This document shows positions 41,129 to 52,050 of a stretch of DNA of 64,000 nt, one piece after another. The number at the start of each line of letters is the position of its first letter. The stretch's first letter is position 1. Source of the DNA: Parabacteroides bouchesdurhonensis. GTDB taxonomy: Bacteria; Bacteroidota; Bacteroidia; Bacteroidales; Tannerellaceae. Location of the stretch: contig NZ_LT896588.1 of assembly GCF_900186615.1 (NCBI RefSeq), positions 859,451 to 923,450 on the forward strand, in the 5' to 3' direction. The notes beneath the pieces were generated by a model that saw only the letters and a list, made by a program, of their open reading frames with translations, did not search any database and was not told the origin of the DNA. The translations under genes and the position numbers were made by a program.

Positions 41129-41389
41129 CTATTTCACTTCCTCATAGTCTACATATTCCCCTTCATCTTTTGGAAAAATTTTCTTTCTATGCTGAGTTCT
41201 ACCCTCATCATTGGAATATCTATCGCTTGCAGTTGTACGACTTGAATTAGACCGACGACGTTGCTCTGTTGTCTTATTGCTGCTTCCACTGCCAAAGAAG
41301 ATATTTTTAAAAGTACGCAAAATAGAGAAGCCCATCAAAAAGACCAGCAGTATAAAGAAGAAGAATATTACAAACAAAAATTTAAACAT
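41129..41389 (-). CDS. DUF4834-type small membrane protein
   Basis: 86 residues. A strong N-terminal membrane helix (F-L-F-V-I-F-F-F-F-I-L-L-V-F-L) is followed by a polar tail rich in Ser, Arg and Thr and an acidic end (D-E-G-E-Y-V-D-Y-E-E-V). This organisation and size match the DUF4834 family of Bacteroidetes. It lies 53 nt downstream of pssA on the same strand and may share its transcript. Function unknown. Confidence 0.75.
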   Translation of the reverse strand: MFKFLFVIFFFFILLVFLMGFSILRTFKNIFFGSGSSNKTTEQRRRSNSSRTTASDRYSNDEGRTQHRKKIFPKDEGEYVDYEEVK

Positions 41390-41442
41390 AACCTGATTCT
41401 TAGTTGGTTTATTAACACAAACACAAAGATAAGAAATCTTGT

Positions 41443-42144
41443 TTATCTCTTACTGTTAAAAATAGACAAGATGATATAGAGGAGGATAGTTCCTGATATA
41501 CCCAGAAATCCCCAAAGAACAACAAATAGGATAGCACAAGCGACCAAAATATAACGCAACTCATTACCTTTCCATGAAATGGATTTGATTTTCAAAGAAA
41601 ACATCGGTATCTCCGACACCAACAACAAGGAGGTACAAATAGATAATAATATCGCTACAACAGCAAACACACATTCGTTAATATGTATAATTGGCAATAC
41701 GGAATAACAGGCAGAAGCCCAGAATAAAGCATGAGCAGGAACAGGCAAACCTATAAAAGAGGTCGTTTGACGCTCATCTATATTGAACTTGGCAAGCCGT
41801 AAACCGGACAAAGCTGGAATGACAAAAGCCAGATAAGGTACATATTCGTTAACAGAGCCCAATGGCAAATCCGGACTTATCTGCCGGAGCAACCAAAATA
41901 GCATCATTCCCGGTGCAACACCAAAACTAACCATATCTGCTAATGAATCCAATTCCTTTCCTAAAGGAGAATAGGCTTTCAGCAGGCGAGCCGCAAACCC
42001 ATCACAAAAATCGAACACGGCAGCGATAATAATCCAGATTGCAGCTAACAATAAGTTCCCTTCCAGTGCCATAACACAGGATATGCAACCAGACACCAGG
42101 CTCAGGCTGGTAATTGTATTGGGTATATACTTTTTGATGTTCAT
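41443..42144 (-). CDS. pssA: CDP-diacylglycerol-serine O-phosphatidyltransferase
   Basis: 233 residues with six to eight membrane helices. The CDP-alcohol phosphotransferase signature D-F-C-D-G-F-A-A-R, then G-K-E-L-D-S-L-A-D carries the metal-binding aspartates. It makes phosphatidylserine from CDP-diacylglycerol and serine in the inner membrane. The decarboxylase gene lies 11 nt upstream on the same strand, so the operon performs both steps to phosphatidylethanolamine. Confidence 0.93.
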   Translation of the reverse strand: MNIKKYIPNTITSLSLVSGCISCVMALEGNLLLAAIWIIIAAVFDFCDGFAARLLKAYSPLGKELDSLADMVSFGVAPGMMLFWLLRQISPDLPLGSVNEYVPYLAFVIPALSGLRLAKFNIDERQTTSFIGLPVPAHALFWASACYSVLPIIHINECVFAVVAILLSICTSLLLVSEIPMFSLKIKSISWKGNELRYILVACAILFVVLWGFLGISGTILLYIILSIFNSKR

Positions 42145-42155
42145 TCTTTGGTGTA

Positions 42156-42827
42156 TTATCCGTTATATTTACCTAAACGGGCGATAGGGGTTTGGTTTCC
42201 TGTTACTTTCTGATCCATTTCCACCAAAACCTCAGTTTCTACAGGCAAATAGACATCTACACGCGAACCAAACTTGATAAATCCCATCTGTTCGTCGACA
42301 TGACATTTATCTCCCGGTTTTGCATAAGTAACAATACGTCTAGCCATTGCTCCGGCAATCTGACGAGCCAAGACATCAACCCCTTGTTTGGTTGTGATAA
42401 CCACAGCCGAACGTTCGTTTTCCGTACTACTTTTAGGTAAATAAGCCGCCATAAAACGGCCATTTTGATGAGAAACATGTTTTACAGTTCCATTTACTGG
42501 AAACCAATTGGCATGCACATTAAAAATGGACATAAAGATGGATATCTGTAAACACTTTTCGTGCAATATTTCATTTTCTAAAACCTCTTCAATAGCTACG
42601 ATTGTACCATCAGCCGGGGCAATCACCAATCCTTCCGAATCATAGGGGAAACGACGGAACGGACTACGAAAAAAATTCAATACTAATAAAAAGAATATAG
42701 TAGAAACCAAAGCAACTGAATAGAATAACGCACCTTTTCCCACAGTATGATATAGCGTAACATTCACAATAAACAATATTGTAAATAATGTCAGCAATAA
42801 ACCTGTTCCTTCTTTATGTACTTTCAT
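42156..42827 (-). CDS. psd: Phosphatidylserine decarboxylase family protein
   Basis: 223 residues, the short archaeal/Bacteroidetes form. Two N-terminal membrane helices precede the catalytic part, with F-R-S-P-F-R-R-F-P, A-P-A-D-G-T-I-V, V-H-A-N-W-F-P-V-N-G and the self-cleavage motif G-F-I-K-F-G-S-R-V-D, where the Gly-Ser bond yields the pyruvoyl group. Converts phosphatidylserine to phosphatidylethanolamine. A TAnnTTTG promoter element lies about 35 nt upstream (42862-42869, minus strand). Confidence 0.92.
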   Translation of the reverse strand: MKVHKEGTGLLLTLFTILFIVNVTLYHTVGKGALFYSVALVSTIFFLLVLNFFRSPFRRFPYDSEGLVIAPADGTIVAIEEVLENEILHEKCLQISIFMSIFNVHANWFPVNGTVKHVSHQNGRFMAAYLPKSSTENERSAVVITTKQGVDVLARQIAGAMARRIVTYAKPGDKCHVDEQMGFIKFGSRVDVYLPVETEVLVEMDQKVTGNQTPIARLGKYNG

Positions 42828-42900
42828 CCTTAAAATTACTTTGTTTTAGAATAAGAATCTGCAAAAATATTCATTTTTACGGAATATCAAAAATATATCA

Positions 42901-45900
42901 CTATTCATTGACAGCTTCTATTTTATTCAATTCAACATACCATAAGAAACCTTTCACTTCATTATATCCCATCCGGCGGATCAAATCCAGATAGGTTCTT
43001 ACTTGATTATGATAGCGTTTGTCTTGTACCTCTCCAAATTTATAATCAACAACCGTTACGCCGTTTTCTCCGATCATGACCCGGTCCGGACGTTTAGACA
43101 ATCCTTTACTAAAGAGGATATCCACTTCATTTAGCACGCGGAACGAACCATCATACCATGGAGAAACTTCCGGAAGGTCCAACAATTCCGACAATTTACT
43201 ATATAAAGCTTCCGCTTCATCTTTATCTACAATACCTGCCAAACGATAATTATCCACAGAAATAGCAATATCACTCTTCGTTCTGATACGACTTAAGATT
43301 TCATGCATTAGTGCTCCATGCTTACGCCGTTCGTCATCAAAGAAAAACCCTTTTCCATGTAAACGCAATTGCAAACGCTCGTCGGAGGAAACAGAGCGAA
43401 TGTGCTTCATTGCGACTTCTTCTATATCCGCCTCTTTATTTACGTCTGCATTAGGATGCCACCAATCTCCAAGTTCAAATATTCCGGATTGGGTATCAAA
43501 AGAAACAGGCAGATTCATTAAAGATTCTCCTTCACGTGTTGTATCAATATAGGTATTTAAACCTGCCCATAACAAGTCACTTATCGAAGTAATTTTTTCT
43601 ACACATCCACTCTTTTCATTTACCTTTTTGGGACGAGGAGATAAGACTATAAGTTCTTCCTTTGCTCTGGTAAAGGCCACGTATAATGTATTAAGATTAT
43701 CAATAAACGCATGTAGCCGTTCCTTAAAATAGTCTTTTGCAAAAATAGTATTACCCAATGCTGCACTATATCGAACCGGAACTAAATGCAACCGGTCAAA
43801 AGGACTTTGATTTGGATGACACCATAAAATAACCGGTTTTATTGGTTTATGGTCAATCTCCCAATCACCAAAAGGAAGTATAACGGCCTTAAAACCTAAG
43901 CCTTTAGATTTATGAATCGTTAAAATACGAATCGCATTCTGACCATCCGGTGTTGCTATTGTCTTCTTATAACCTGTTTCATCCCACCATTTCAGAAAAC
44001 GGCTTAAATCAGGGCTTTCTTTTTGGCTGTATTCCGAAACCATATCTCCAAAAGCCTGGACAAATACATGTTCATTTTCAGGAAACTGTTTAGCAAACAG
44101 GCGAAATAAGCCTTCTGTTATTTCATATAACGACTGACGGGAGAATCCAAGCAATTCCTGCCTCATCTCCGGTGAAAAAGATAAGTTCATCGAACCTTTC
44201 GTCTCTTCTTGCCAGTCACCCAACAAGGTAATATAAGAGAAAACTGCCATTTGTTCATTGGTCAAATCATCCGGATTTTTCAGAAAACGTAGCAACGCCA
44301 CCATAAAACGAACTACCGGAGAACTGCTTATAAATAACGCATCATCTGAAATAATATCATATTTATAACAGCTCGAAGGATTTGCTTCTTTGCACGACAA
44401 TAATGTATTAGCCACCATTGCTCCTTCCTGATTAGTACGAACAAGAATTGCTATGTCTTTTAAAGCATAACCATTATCCTGCAATTGCTCCAATAACCCC
44501 GGTAAACGCCCTAATACCTCCTCTTTCCAGTCTTTATCATCATCTCCTGACAGGAACTCAACTTTTACATGTCCGTCTTTTTCCTGAAAAACAGGAGGGA
44601 CTTGCTGAAAGCTTCTTGCATAAGCAGACATTATTTTTGTCAAATATCCCGAACGTTCCTCGTCTTTTAAGGAAGAAACTTCCAGCGATTCATTATAAAA
44701 ATGCTGCAACAATTCCGGAGCGATTGTAAACAAAGCATTATTAAACTCTACAATATTACGGCAACTACGCCAGTTTTCTTTTAAAGTATCTTCTATTACT
44801 TCTTCTTGTATGAAATCGTTTTGTACTTGTTCATCTAATAACTTCCAATCAGAATTACGGAAACGATAGATACTTTGTTTTACATCCCCTACTATCAAAT
44901 TCGCATGCCTGTGAGACAGGCTTTCCTGGATAAGCGGACGGAAATTCTTCCACTGCATGCCGCTGGTATCCTGGAATTCATCTATCATATAGTGATCCAC
45001 ATTCGTACCCGTCTTTTCATAAATGAACGGAGCATCACTACCATCTATTATTTTATTCAACAGTTCCGTAGTATCAGCTATTAACATCACATTTTTATCT
45101 TCCCGATAAGCCGCTATCTGTCTTGACACATCAGCAAGGATACCTAATGTATAGTAATAACGGATAATTTCTTTTGCAGTATTATATGCTGTTAAATTCG
45201 AAAAAAGGGCAACAATCCCTTTAATGCAATCATTCAGACCGGCATCAAATACACAACCAATAACCTGTCGCAAGGATTGTGGCGTTGTTTTTGTAAAACA
45301 TCCGTCCAAATTATCGGCCATCCCCATAAAAGTAGCAGAAGGTTCTTTCATCTCTCCGTTTGCCAATTTCTCCAGACAGAAAAGAGAAGAACGGCTTCCT
45401 CCCTTAAAATCGGAAGGCTGAAGTCCATATTGTTTAAGTAAACGAATCCCTTGTTCACCCAAATATTTCGCCTCCTTTTCCACAGAATGAATAATTGCGA
45501 ATAAATCATCTTTATACTCTTCCAGCGAATGCTTATCCTCGATATCTCTACTCACTTCATCATTGAAAACTTTATAGCTTTCCTTAAAAACCTCTCGACT
45601 TAATGCCATTATATCACGCCGGAGATTCCATTCGCCCCCATTCTCAATTTTCTCCTCTGCAAACCGGAGTAACCATCCCAACAAATCCTTACTTTCAGGT
45701 TTCTCCAAGTCTGTCAATAATTTATCTATGGATTCGGTCAGCACCAGCTCCTGATCCATCTCTATACCATATCCTCCTTGTAAACCGATTTCACGAGTAA
45801 AAGCTCGCATTGTTTGTTGAAAGAAGCGATCTATCGTACTGATATTAAATGCAGAATAATCATGAAGAATGGTAATTAATATTTGTTGTGCCCGACTACG

Positions 45901-46146
45901 AACCTGCAACTCCGTCAAAGAATAATGAGACATTAGCTGACTCAGATAATCTGTTTTTCTATTTGATGCCAGATTGTAAAGCTCTTCTACAATACGACTC
46001 TTCATCTCATCTGTAGCTTTATTAGTAAAAGTTACAGCCAGAATACGACGATACGCCCCGGAATGTGCAAAAAGCAACAGAAGGTATTCCCCTGTCAATT
46101 TATGTGTTTTCCCTGCCCCGGCAGAAGCTCTATAGATTGTCAGCAT
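42901..46146 (-). CDS. UvrD/AddA-like helicase-nuclease
   Basis: 1081 residues. Helicase motif I is at the very N-terminus (A-S-A-G-A-G-K-T-H-K-L-T), motif II in Y-M-I-D-E-F-Q-D-T, motif III in V-G-D-V-K-Q-S-I-Y-R-F, and motif V/VI in I-H-K-S-K-G-L and Y-V-A-F-T-R-A. The C-terminus has a PD-(D/E)XK nuclease core with P-D-R-V and V-V-D-Y-K-F-G. This is the AddA-type subunit that processes double-strand breaks for recombination. The expected AddB partner is not next to it. It follows the SUI1 gene by 8 nt. Confidence 0.88.
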   Translation of the reverse strand: MLTIYRASAGAGKTHKLTGEYLLLLFAHSGAYRRILAVTFTNKATDEMKSRIVEELYNLASNRKTDYLSQLMSHYSLTELQVRSRAQQILITILHDYSAFNISTIDRFFQQTMRAFTREIGLQGGYGIEMDQELVLTESIDKLLTDLEKPESKDLLGWLLRFAEEKIENGGEWNLRRDIMALSREVFKESYKVFNDEVSRDIEDKHSLEEYKDDLFAIIHSVEKEAKYLGEQGIRLLKQYGLQPSDFKGGSRSSLFCLEKLANGEMKEPSATFMGMADNLDGCFTKTTPQSLRQVIGCVFDAGLNDCIKGIVALFSNLTAYNTAKEIIRYYYTLGILADVSRQIAAYREDKNVMLIADTTELLNKIIDGSDAPFIYEKTGTNVDHYMIDEFQDTSGMQWKNFRPLIQESLSHRHANLIVGDVKQSIYRFRNSDWKLLDEQVQNDFIQEEVIEDTLKENWRSCRNIVEFNNALFTIAPELLQHFYNESLEVSSLKDEERSGYLTKIMSAYARSFQQVPPVFQEKDGHVKVEFLSGDDDKDWKEEVLGRLPGLLEQLQDNGYALKDIAILVRTNQEGAMVANTLLSCKEANPSSCYKYDIISDDALFISSSPVVRFMVALLRFLKNPDDLTNEQMAVFSYITLLGDWQEETKGSMNLSFSPEMRQELLGFSRQSLYEITEGLFRLFAKQFPENEHVFVQAFGDMVSEYSQKESPDLSRFLKWWDETGYKKTIATPDGQNAIRILTIHKSKGLGFKAVILPFGDWEIDHKPIKPVILWCHPNQSPFDRLHLVPVRYSAALGNTIFAKDYFKERLHAFIDNLNTLYVAFTRAKEELIVLSPRPKKVNEKSGCVEKITSISDLLWAGLNTYIDTTREGESLMNLPVSFDTQSGIFELGDWWHPNADVNKEADIEEVAMKHIRSVSSDERLQLRLHGKGFFFDDERRKHGALMHEILSRIRTKSDIAISVDNYRLAGIVDKDEAEALYSKLSELLDLPEVSPWYDGSFRVLNEVDILFSKGLSKRPDRVMIGENGVTVVDYKFGEVQDKRYHNQVRTYLDLIRRMGYNEVKGFLWYVELNKIEAVNE

Positions 46147-46154
46147 ATTGAATA

Positions 46155-46499
46155 TTATATAATGCGACTTTTCGTATACCCTTCCTTCTGAAGGATATCC
46201 AGCACTTTGTTACGCAAGTCTCCTTGAATAACAATTTCACCTTCTTTGGCAGAACCACCTACACCGCATTTCACTTTAAGAAACTTTCCCAACACCGCCA
46301 AATCTTCTGCGGAGCCAACAAAACCCGTTATTAAAGTTACAGCTTTTCCTGCCCGGTTACGTTTATCCAAAGAAATTCGCAATTGTTGCTTTTCCTTCGC
46401 TAAAGTCTCTTTTTCATCTTCTTCGTCTGTGTTATATTGAAAGTCCGGATTGGTGGAATACATAACTCCCAAACGATTCTTCCAGTCATTGCTCTTCAT
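46155..46499 (-). CDS. SUI1/YciH-type translation initiation factor
   Basis: 114 residues. The C-terminal SUI1 core K-A-V-T-L-I-T-G-F-V-G, then G-V-G-G-S-A-K-E-G-E-I-V-I-Q-G-D is intact. Homologues (eIF1/YciH) affect start-codon choice in translation. It lies 56 nt after uvrA and 8 nt before the AddA-like gene on the same strand, so the three may form one operon. Confidence 0.9.
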   Translation of the reverse strand: MKSNDWKNRLGVMYSTNPDFQYNTDEEDEKETLAKEKQQLRISLDKRNRAGKAVTLITGFVGSAEDLAVLGKFLKVKCGVGGSAKEGEIVIQGDLRNKVLDILQKEGYTKSRII

Positions 46500-46555
46500 A
46501 TATATTACTTTATTAGGTCAAAACCAAAGATTATATAAACGTTACCAATATCAAA

Positions 46556-49369
46556 TTACTTACAAACAGTTTCTGAAACTATTTCCAGTTTTTCCCTTAA
46601 ATATTTACCCGTATACGATTTCTTACAAGTAATTATTTCTTCCGGAGTACCCGCACAGACCAGATATCCGCCGTCCTTTCCTCCTTCCGGTCCCAAATCT
46701 ATCACGTAATCAGCACATTTAATAACATCCATATTGTGCTCGACAATAACCACAGTATGTCCTTTTTCAATTAAGGCATTAAAGGCTTTCAGTAATGTCT
46801 TAATATCATGGAAATGTAATCCCGTCGTAGGTTCATCAAAGACGAACAAAGCCGGTTGTTGTTTCTCTTGTCCTAAATAATACGCCAATTTCACACGTTG
46901 GTTTTCACCTCCAGATAATGTGGAAGAAGTTTGTCCCAATTTGATATACCCTAATCCGACATCCTGAAGAGGTTTTAATCTTTTGACAATTTTCTTTTCT
47001 TGGGCTGACGGAGATTGTTCAAAAAATTCGATTGCCTGATTAACGGTCATCTCTAATACATCATATATATTAGCTCCTCTATATTCCACATCCAAAACCT
47101 CCGCTTTAAAACGCTTACCATGACAGGCTTCGCATTCTAAAGTTATATCTGCCATAAACTGCATTTCCACAGTAATCTTTCCTTCACCTTTACACTCTTC
47201 ACAACGCCCACCTTCTTTATTAAAGGAAAAGTAAGCGGAGCTATATCCCATCTGCTTAGATAAAGGCTGATCGGCAAACAACTTACGGATTTCGTCATAA
47301 GCACCGATATAAGTCACCGGATTGGAACGTGAGCTCTTGCCTATCGAATTTTGATCTACAAATTCAATAGCACTGATCATCTGCATATCACCTTCCAGAC
47401 CAGAGCAATCCACCATTAAGCGTGCGGCATCGTCCAGATAATGCTTTACACCTTCGTAAAATATATCACGAACCAACGAACTCTTACCGGAACCACTTAC
47501 TCCTGATACGACAGTCATAACATTCAACGGAAACTTTACATCTATTCCTTTCAGATTGTTCTTTCGGGCACCTTTTACACTTATATAATTATTCCAAAGA
47601 CGACGGAACGGCGGTACTTCTATCTGGTCTTCTCCCGTCAGATAACGAACTGTATAACTATCACTATTCATTTTCAAATTATTCACAGCTCCTTGATACA
47701 CAACTTCCCCACCCAGACGTCCGGCTTTAGGGCCAATATCTATAATATAATCTGCGGCACGTATAATTTCCTCATCGTGCTCAACAACTACCACTGTATT
47801 ACCCAGCGCCTGTAATTGACGTAACACATTTATCAACAAGCCTGTATCACGGGAATGAAGTCCTATACTCGGTTCATCCAATATATAAAGAGAACCAACC
47901 AAACTACTGCCTAAAGATGTCGCCAGATTAATACGCTGACTCTCTCCACCGGAAAGTGAAGATGACAAACGATCTAAGGTAAGATATCCCAACCCTACAT
48001 CCACAAGAAATTGCAAACGACTATTTATTTCAGTCAATAATCGTTTGGACACAGCCATTTCCGTTTCATTCAGTTGTAAATTATCAAAAAAAGCCTTTGC
48101 CTCAGTAATAGGAAGAGTTACCAACTGGGCAATATTTTTTCCTCCTATCTGTACATACAAAGCCTCCGGTTTTAACCGGGACCCTTTACAAACCGGACAA
48201 ACCGTCTTTCCACGATATCGGGCTTGCATCACCCTATATTGTATCTTATATAAGTTTTCTTCCACAAACTTAAAAAAATCATCTATACCATGTAATCCGG
48301 GAGCACCATGCCAAAGAAGATCTTTTTCTTTATCGGTCAAATCATAGTAAGGACGGTGAATAGGAAATTTATATTTTTCGCTCTTAGCAACAAAATCTTT
48401 CAGCCATTCGCTCATCACTTCACCTTTCCAACATACAACAGCTCCTTGATATACCGATAAGCTTTTATCCGGTACTACCAGGTTTTCATCAATACCCAGT
48501 ACCTTTCCAAAGCCTTCACAAACAGGACAAGCCCCTAAAGGATTATTAAAGCTAAACATCATGTCTGTAGGTTCTTCAAAAACGATACCATCCATCTCAA
48601 ACTTCTTTGAAAATTCTTTTGTTATCGTCCCTTCTTCTGCATAAATACGCACAATACACATCCCATGACCTTCAAAAAAGGCTGTTTCGGCAGAATCTGC
48701 CAGACGGCTTTTCAAAGTCTTATCAGCCGAAACCGTCAATCGGTCTATCAGCAATTCTATAACCGGAGAAGCAAGCAGTGCTTCATCTTCCATTACATCA
48801 GCGATACGATACACCTTATCATCTATAGACAAACGGGTATAGCCTTCTTTCTGAAGAATCTCTAATTGTGCTTTCATGCTCCGTCCGTCAAGAAGAACAA
48901 CCGGTGCATATACAGCAAACCGCGTGCCTTCCGGATAAGCCATTATAGCTTTTACGATATCACTTACCTGATGTTTTTTTACTTCTTCACCGGAAACAGG
49001 AGAGATTGTTTTCCCGATCCGGGCATACAGTAAACGAAGATATTCATATATCTCTGTTGAAGTTCCTACTGTAGACCGGGGATTACGCGTATTTACTTTT
49101 TGTTCTATAGCGATAGCCGGTGGAATTCCCTTAATATAGTCACATTCCGGCTTACTCATTCGTCCCAAAAACTGACGGGCGTATGCAGAAAGACTTTCTA
49201 CGTATCTTCTTTGCCCCTCAGCATACAAAGTATCAAAAGCCAATGAAGACTTTCCACTGCCGGACAAACCGGTTATTACCACCAATTTATCCCTCGGAAT
49301 TTCTACATCAATATTCTTTAGATTATTAACACGTGCGCCTTTTATAAATATAGAATTGCTCTCAGACAT
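46556..49369 (-). CDS. uvrA: Excinuclease ABC subunit A
   Basis: 937 residues, full length. The first ATPase has [16 protein letters not shown] and the second [13 protein letters not shown] signatures S-L-S-G-G-E-S-Q-R and T-L-S-G-G-E-N-Q-R are both present, as are zinc-finger CxxC pairs (C-P-V-C, C-x-x-C in G-R-C-E-E-C). It finds bulky DNA lesions with UvrB. A TACATTTG promoter element lies 31 nt upstream on the minus strand. Confidence 0.97.
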   Translation of the reverse strand: MSESNSIFIKGARVNNLKNIDVEIPRDKLVVITGLSGSGKSSLAFDTLYAEGQRRYVESLSAYARQFLGRMSKPECDYIKGIPPAIAIEQKVNTRNPRSTVGTSTEIYEYLRLLYARIGKTISPVSGEEVKKHQVSDIVKAIMAYPEGTRFAVYAPVVLLDGRSMKAQLEILQKEGYTRLSIDDKVYRIADVMEDEALLASPVIELLIDRLTVSADKTLKSRLADSAETAFFEGHGMCIVRIYAEEGTITKEFSKKFEMDGIVFEEPTDMMFSFNNPLGACPVCEGFGKVLGIDENLVVPDKSLSVYQGAVVCWKGEVMSEWLKDFVAKSEKYKFPIHRPYYDLTDKEKDLLWHGAPGLHGIDDFFKFVEENLYKIQYRVMQARYRGKTVCPVCKGSRLKPEALYVQIGGKNIAQLVTLPITEAKAFFDNLQLNETEMAVSKRLLTEINSRLQFLVDVGLGYLTLDRLSSSLSGGESQRINLATSLGSSLVGSLYILDEPSIGLHSRDTGLLINVLRQLQALGNTVVVVEHDEEIIRAADYIIDIGPKAGRLGGEVVYQGAVNNLKMNSDSYTVRYLTGEDQIEVPPFRRLWNNYISVKGARKNNLKGIDVKFPLNVMTVVSGVSGSGKSSLVRDIFYEGVKHYLDDAARLMVDCSGLEGDMQMISAIEFVDQNSIGKSSRSNPVTYIGAYDEIRKLFADQPLSKQMGYSSAYFSFNKEGGRCEECKGEGKITVEMQFMADITLECEACHGKRFKAEVLDVEYRGANIYDVLEMTVNQAIEFFEQSPSAQEKKIVKRLKPLQDVGLGYIKLGQTSSTLSGGENQRVKLAYYLGQEKQQPALFVFDEPTTGLHFHDIKTLLKAFNALIEKGHTVVIVEHNMDVIKCADYVIDLGPEGGKDGGYLVCAGTPEEIITCKKSYTGKYLREKLEIVSETVCK

Positions 49370-49399
49370 AATATACTATTTCCCTTTTTCTTAGATATG

Positions 49400-49407
49400 C
49401 AAATGTA
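49400..49407 (-). promoter_or_regulatory. Candidate -7 element of uvrA
   Basis: CAAATGTA reads TACATTTG on the minus strand, matching TAnnTTTG, 31 nt before the uvrA start. Confidence 0.5.
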
Positions 49408-49468
49408 TGAAAGTAATACCGTTTAGGCAAGTAATCAATAAGTATTCACATTAGAAGTCGCCAAAGCT

Positions 49469-49499
49469 TTTGTTTTTAAAAGATATTCATGTATTTTTG
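49469..49499 (+). promoter_or_regulatory. Promoter of the GHL10 glycosidase gene
   Basis: TTTG at 49469-49472 and TATTTTTG at 49492-49499 with 19 bp between, the standard Bacteroidetes arrangement. The start codon follows after 28 nt. Confidence 0.65.
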
Positions 49500-49527
49500 T
49501 TGAGATTTCACACATAAAACAAATACA

Positions 49528-51057
49528 ATGTATATTAAATATCTTCGCCTGCTGTTGCCGGCGTTATTATTCATAATCACTTCATGCTCTACTACACGGA
49601 AAGTTTCCCAACAAATTCCGGAAAATAAAGAAATAAAAAGGGAGTTTCGCGGAGCTTGGATACAAACAGCTTTCCAGGGAGAATATAAAGACATGACTCC
49701 GACAGAGATGAAGAAAGATTTCATTCGCAAACTTAATTATCTGCAAACATGTGGCATAAATGCGATTGTCTTTCAGGTTCGTCCGGAAGCAGACGCCTTC
49801 TATAAATCGGGAATAGAACCGTGGAGCCGTTTCTACACCGGAGAACAAGGGAAAGCCCCTGCCGGCAATTTTGATGTAATGGAGTTTCTTGTCAAAGAAT
49901 GTCATAAGCGAAACATGGAATTCCACGCATGGCTGAACCCATACCGTGCCAGTACAGCCGGAAACACGAAGTTTGCAGATTCACATATTTATCATAAACA
50001 TCCGGAATGGTTTTTAACCTATAATAAGCAAATACTGTTTGATCCCGGACTACCGGAAAGCCGTCAATTCATTTGCCGTGTCGTTCGCGACATTGTTACC
50101 CGCTATGATGTAGATGCCATTCACATGGATGATTATTTCTACCCTTACCCCGTTCCGGGAGTTCCTTTTCCGGATGATAACAGTTTCAATAAATACGGAT
50201 TACACAAAGGCTACACAGAAGCACAGCGTGGGGATTGGCGCAGAGAAAACGTAAACAAACTAATAAAAGAACTCAAACGTACTATCTTATTAACAAAACC
50301 CTGGGTACGTTTCGGCATCAGTCCTTTTGGTATTTATAGAAATAAGAAAAGCACTCCTGACAAATCCGGCAGCGAAACCAACGGCTTACAGAATTACGAC
50401 GACTTATATGCGGATGTAACCCATTGGGTTAAAGAAGGCTGGATAGATTACAACATTCCACAGATATATTGGGAGATCGGACATCCTGCAGCAGACTACA
50501 TCACCTTAATTAAATGGTGGAACAAAAATGCGAACGGAGGTCATTTATACATTGGGCAAGATGTCGCCCGAACAATGAAAGCAAACGAATTAACCCGGAA
50601 AATGCGTTATGAAAGAGCATTATCACAAGTTAAAGGTAATTGTTTTTGGCCTGCTAATGAGATATTATGGAACAACAATGGGATTGTTGACAGTTTAAAG
50701 CTCAATTATCATCGTTATCCGGCTTTAATTCCAGCTTATACCCACATGCACAACCGTGCTCCCGAAGAGGTAAAAAAACTTAAAGCTGAATGGACTCCAC
50801 AAGGTTATATACTCCATTGGCAGGCTGAACAAAGTGAAACAAATCCGGAACTTGCGTCTTATTTTGTGATCTATCGTTTTGATGATAAAGAACCGACTGA
50901 TTTAAACAATCCTGCTAAAATTGCAGCTATTACGCGCCAAACGAATTATTTGTTACCTTATAATAATGGTAAACGCAAATATCGCTATGTAGTAACAGCC
51001 GTAGATCGTTTCCACAACGAAACAAAAAAAGGGAGAAGTAAAAAAGTTAAACTCTAA
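49528..51057 (+). CDS. Glycosyl-hydrolase-like 10 (GHL10) lipoprotein
   Basis: 509 residues. Lipoprotein signal with lipobox I-I-T-S-C at about 20. The GHL10/DUF187 barrel begins R-G-A-W-I-Q-T-A-F and includes I-V-F-Q-V-R-P-E-A-D-A-F-Y, H-A-W-L-N-P-Y-R-A, D-A-I-H-M-D-D-Y-F-Y-P-Y and W-V-R-F-G-I-S-P-F-G-I. A C-terminal fibronectin-III-like domain (about 410-505) follows. The enzyme probably acts on cell-wall or surface glycans at the cell surface. The AraC gene begins 15 nt after the stop. Confidence 0.88.
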   Translation: MYIKYLRLLLPALLFIITSCSTTRKVSQQIPENKEIKREFRGAWIQTAFQGEYKDMTPTEMKKDFIRKLNYLQTCGINAIVFQVRPEADAFYKSGIEPWSRFYTGEQGKAPAGNFDVMEFLVKECHKRNMEFHAWLNPYRASTAGNTKFADSHIYHKHPEWFLTYNKQILFDPGLPESRQFICRVVRDIVTRYDVDAIHMDDYFYPYPVPGVPFPDDNSFNKYGLHKGYTEAQRGDWRRENVNKLIKELKRTILLTKPWVRFGISPFGIYRNKKSTPDKSGSETNGLQNYDDLYADVTHWVKEGWIDYNIPQIYWEIGHPAADYITLIKWWNKNANGGHLYIGQDVARTMKANELTRKMRYERALSQVKGNCFWPANEILWNNNGIVDSLKLNYHRYPALIPAYTHMHNRAPEEVKKLKAEWTPQGYILHWQAEQSETNPELASYFVIYRFDDKEPTDLNNPAKIAAITRQTNYLLPYNNGKRKYRYVVTAVDRFHNETKKGRSKKVKL

Positions 51058-51072
51058 ATTCCTCATGTAAAT

Positions 51073-51924
51073 ATGTCCGACCAAAGATGGACCAAATTCA
51101 CGGACTGTTCGTCGTGCAAATCTTGTCAGATGAATGTATTTAAGTATCGTGCATACCCTAGAGGAATGTTGATACCTCAAGCACGATGTATGCAAAACAC
51201 CATATATTTCCTTATTTCCGGTAAAGTAAAGGTGAATAGCGAAGAACATCCTAATACAATATTTTGTAGCGGAGAATTCATTTTGCAGCCAATCGGATCA
51301 CGCGTTGAATTTCAAATCATAGAATCTTGCGAATGCATTCTCTATTTATTTGAGCGTCCTCTTAATATCTGTGAAGACCGTTTCCATAACGGAGAAGTTC
51401 TAGCTGCAAACAGTTACATTCAGCCTGTCATAATGCATGTTTGTGCTCCTTTAGTTCTATTTTTAGAAAGCATGAAAAGGTATCTGGAGGACGATATGTT
51501 ATGCGCAACTTTCCTTCAGGCCAAACGTTCAGAACTGGTATACATACTAAATTGCTACTACCCACTAAAAGAACTTGCTTCCTTTTACGCGCCTATATAC
51601 CGATACAGTAAAAGTTTCGAGTATTTTGTAATGCAAAACTATCTGAAAGTAAAAGATGTTGAATCATTCGCACAATTGGGTGGTTATAGCGTTCCAACAT
51701 TCAGGCGTATATTTAAGGAGACCTTTGGCGAACCCGCTTATCAATGGATGATCAAAAAGAAATGCCAAGACATACATAACGATCTCACCACTACCACCCA
51801 AAGTATCTCCGAAATTTGCTATAAATACGGATTCGAATCATTAGCTAACTTTTCACATTTCTGTCGGACCAATTTTGGAAAATCGCCAAGGCTCATACGC
51901 AATGAAATGATTGAAAACTTATAA
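51073..51924 (+). CDS. AraC-family regulator with cysteine-rich N-terminus
   Basis: 283 residues. The C-terminal double HTH includes E-S-F-A-Q-L-G-G-Y-S-V-P-T-F-R-R-I-F-K-E and E-I-C-Y-K-Y-G-F-E-S, then F-C-R-T-N-F-G-K-S-P-R. The N-terminus has C-S-S-C-K-S-C (about 12-18), which could sense redox state or metal. It is likely co-transcribed with GHL10, and the fimbrillin-type operon starts 126 nt later, so it may regulate that operon. Such AraC proteins next to fimbrillin genes are common in Bacteroidales. Confidence 0.82.
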   Translation: MSDQRWTKFTDCSSCKSCQMNVFKYRAYPRGMLIPQARCMQNTIYFLISGKVKVNSEEHPNTIFCSGEFILQPIGSRVEFQIIESCECILYLFERPLNICEDRFHNGEVLAANSYIQPVIMHVCAPLVLFLESMKRYLEDDMLCATFLQAKRSELVYILNCYYPLKELASFYAPIYRYSKSFEYFVMQNYLKVKDVESFAQLGGYSVPTFRRIFKETFGEPAYQWMIKKKCQDIHNDLTTTTQSISEICYKYGFESLANFSHFCRTNFGKSPRLIRNEMIENL

Positions 51925-51995
51925 AAATCAACACATATCGCAGATTTTACAACTTATTGAGCAGAATAAACAATTTACCTCTTTCTTAAATAGAA

Positions 51996-52003
51996 TACTT
52001 TTG
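51996..52003 (+). promoter_or_regulatory. Candidate -7 element before the fimbrillin-type operon
   Basis: TACTTTTG matches TAnnTTTG, 47 nt before the DUF5119 gene start. No clear -33 element. Confidence 0.45.
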
Positions 52004-52050
52004 AGCACTGATTAGGGAGAATATATAAAATAACACAAAATTTGTCCTAA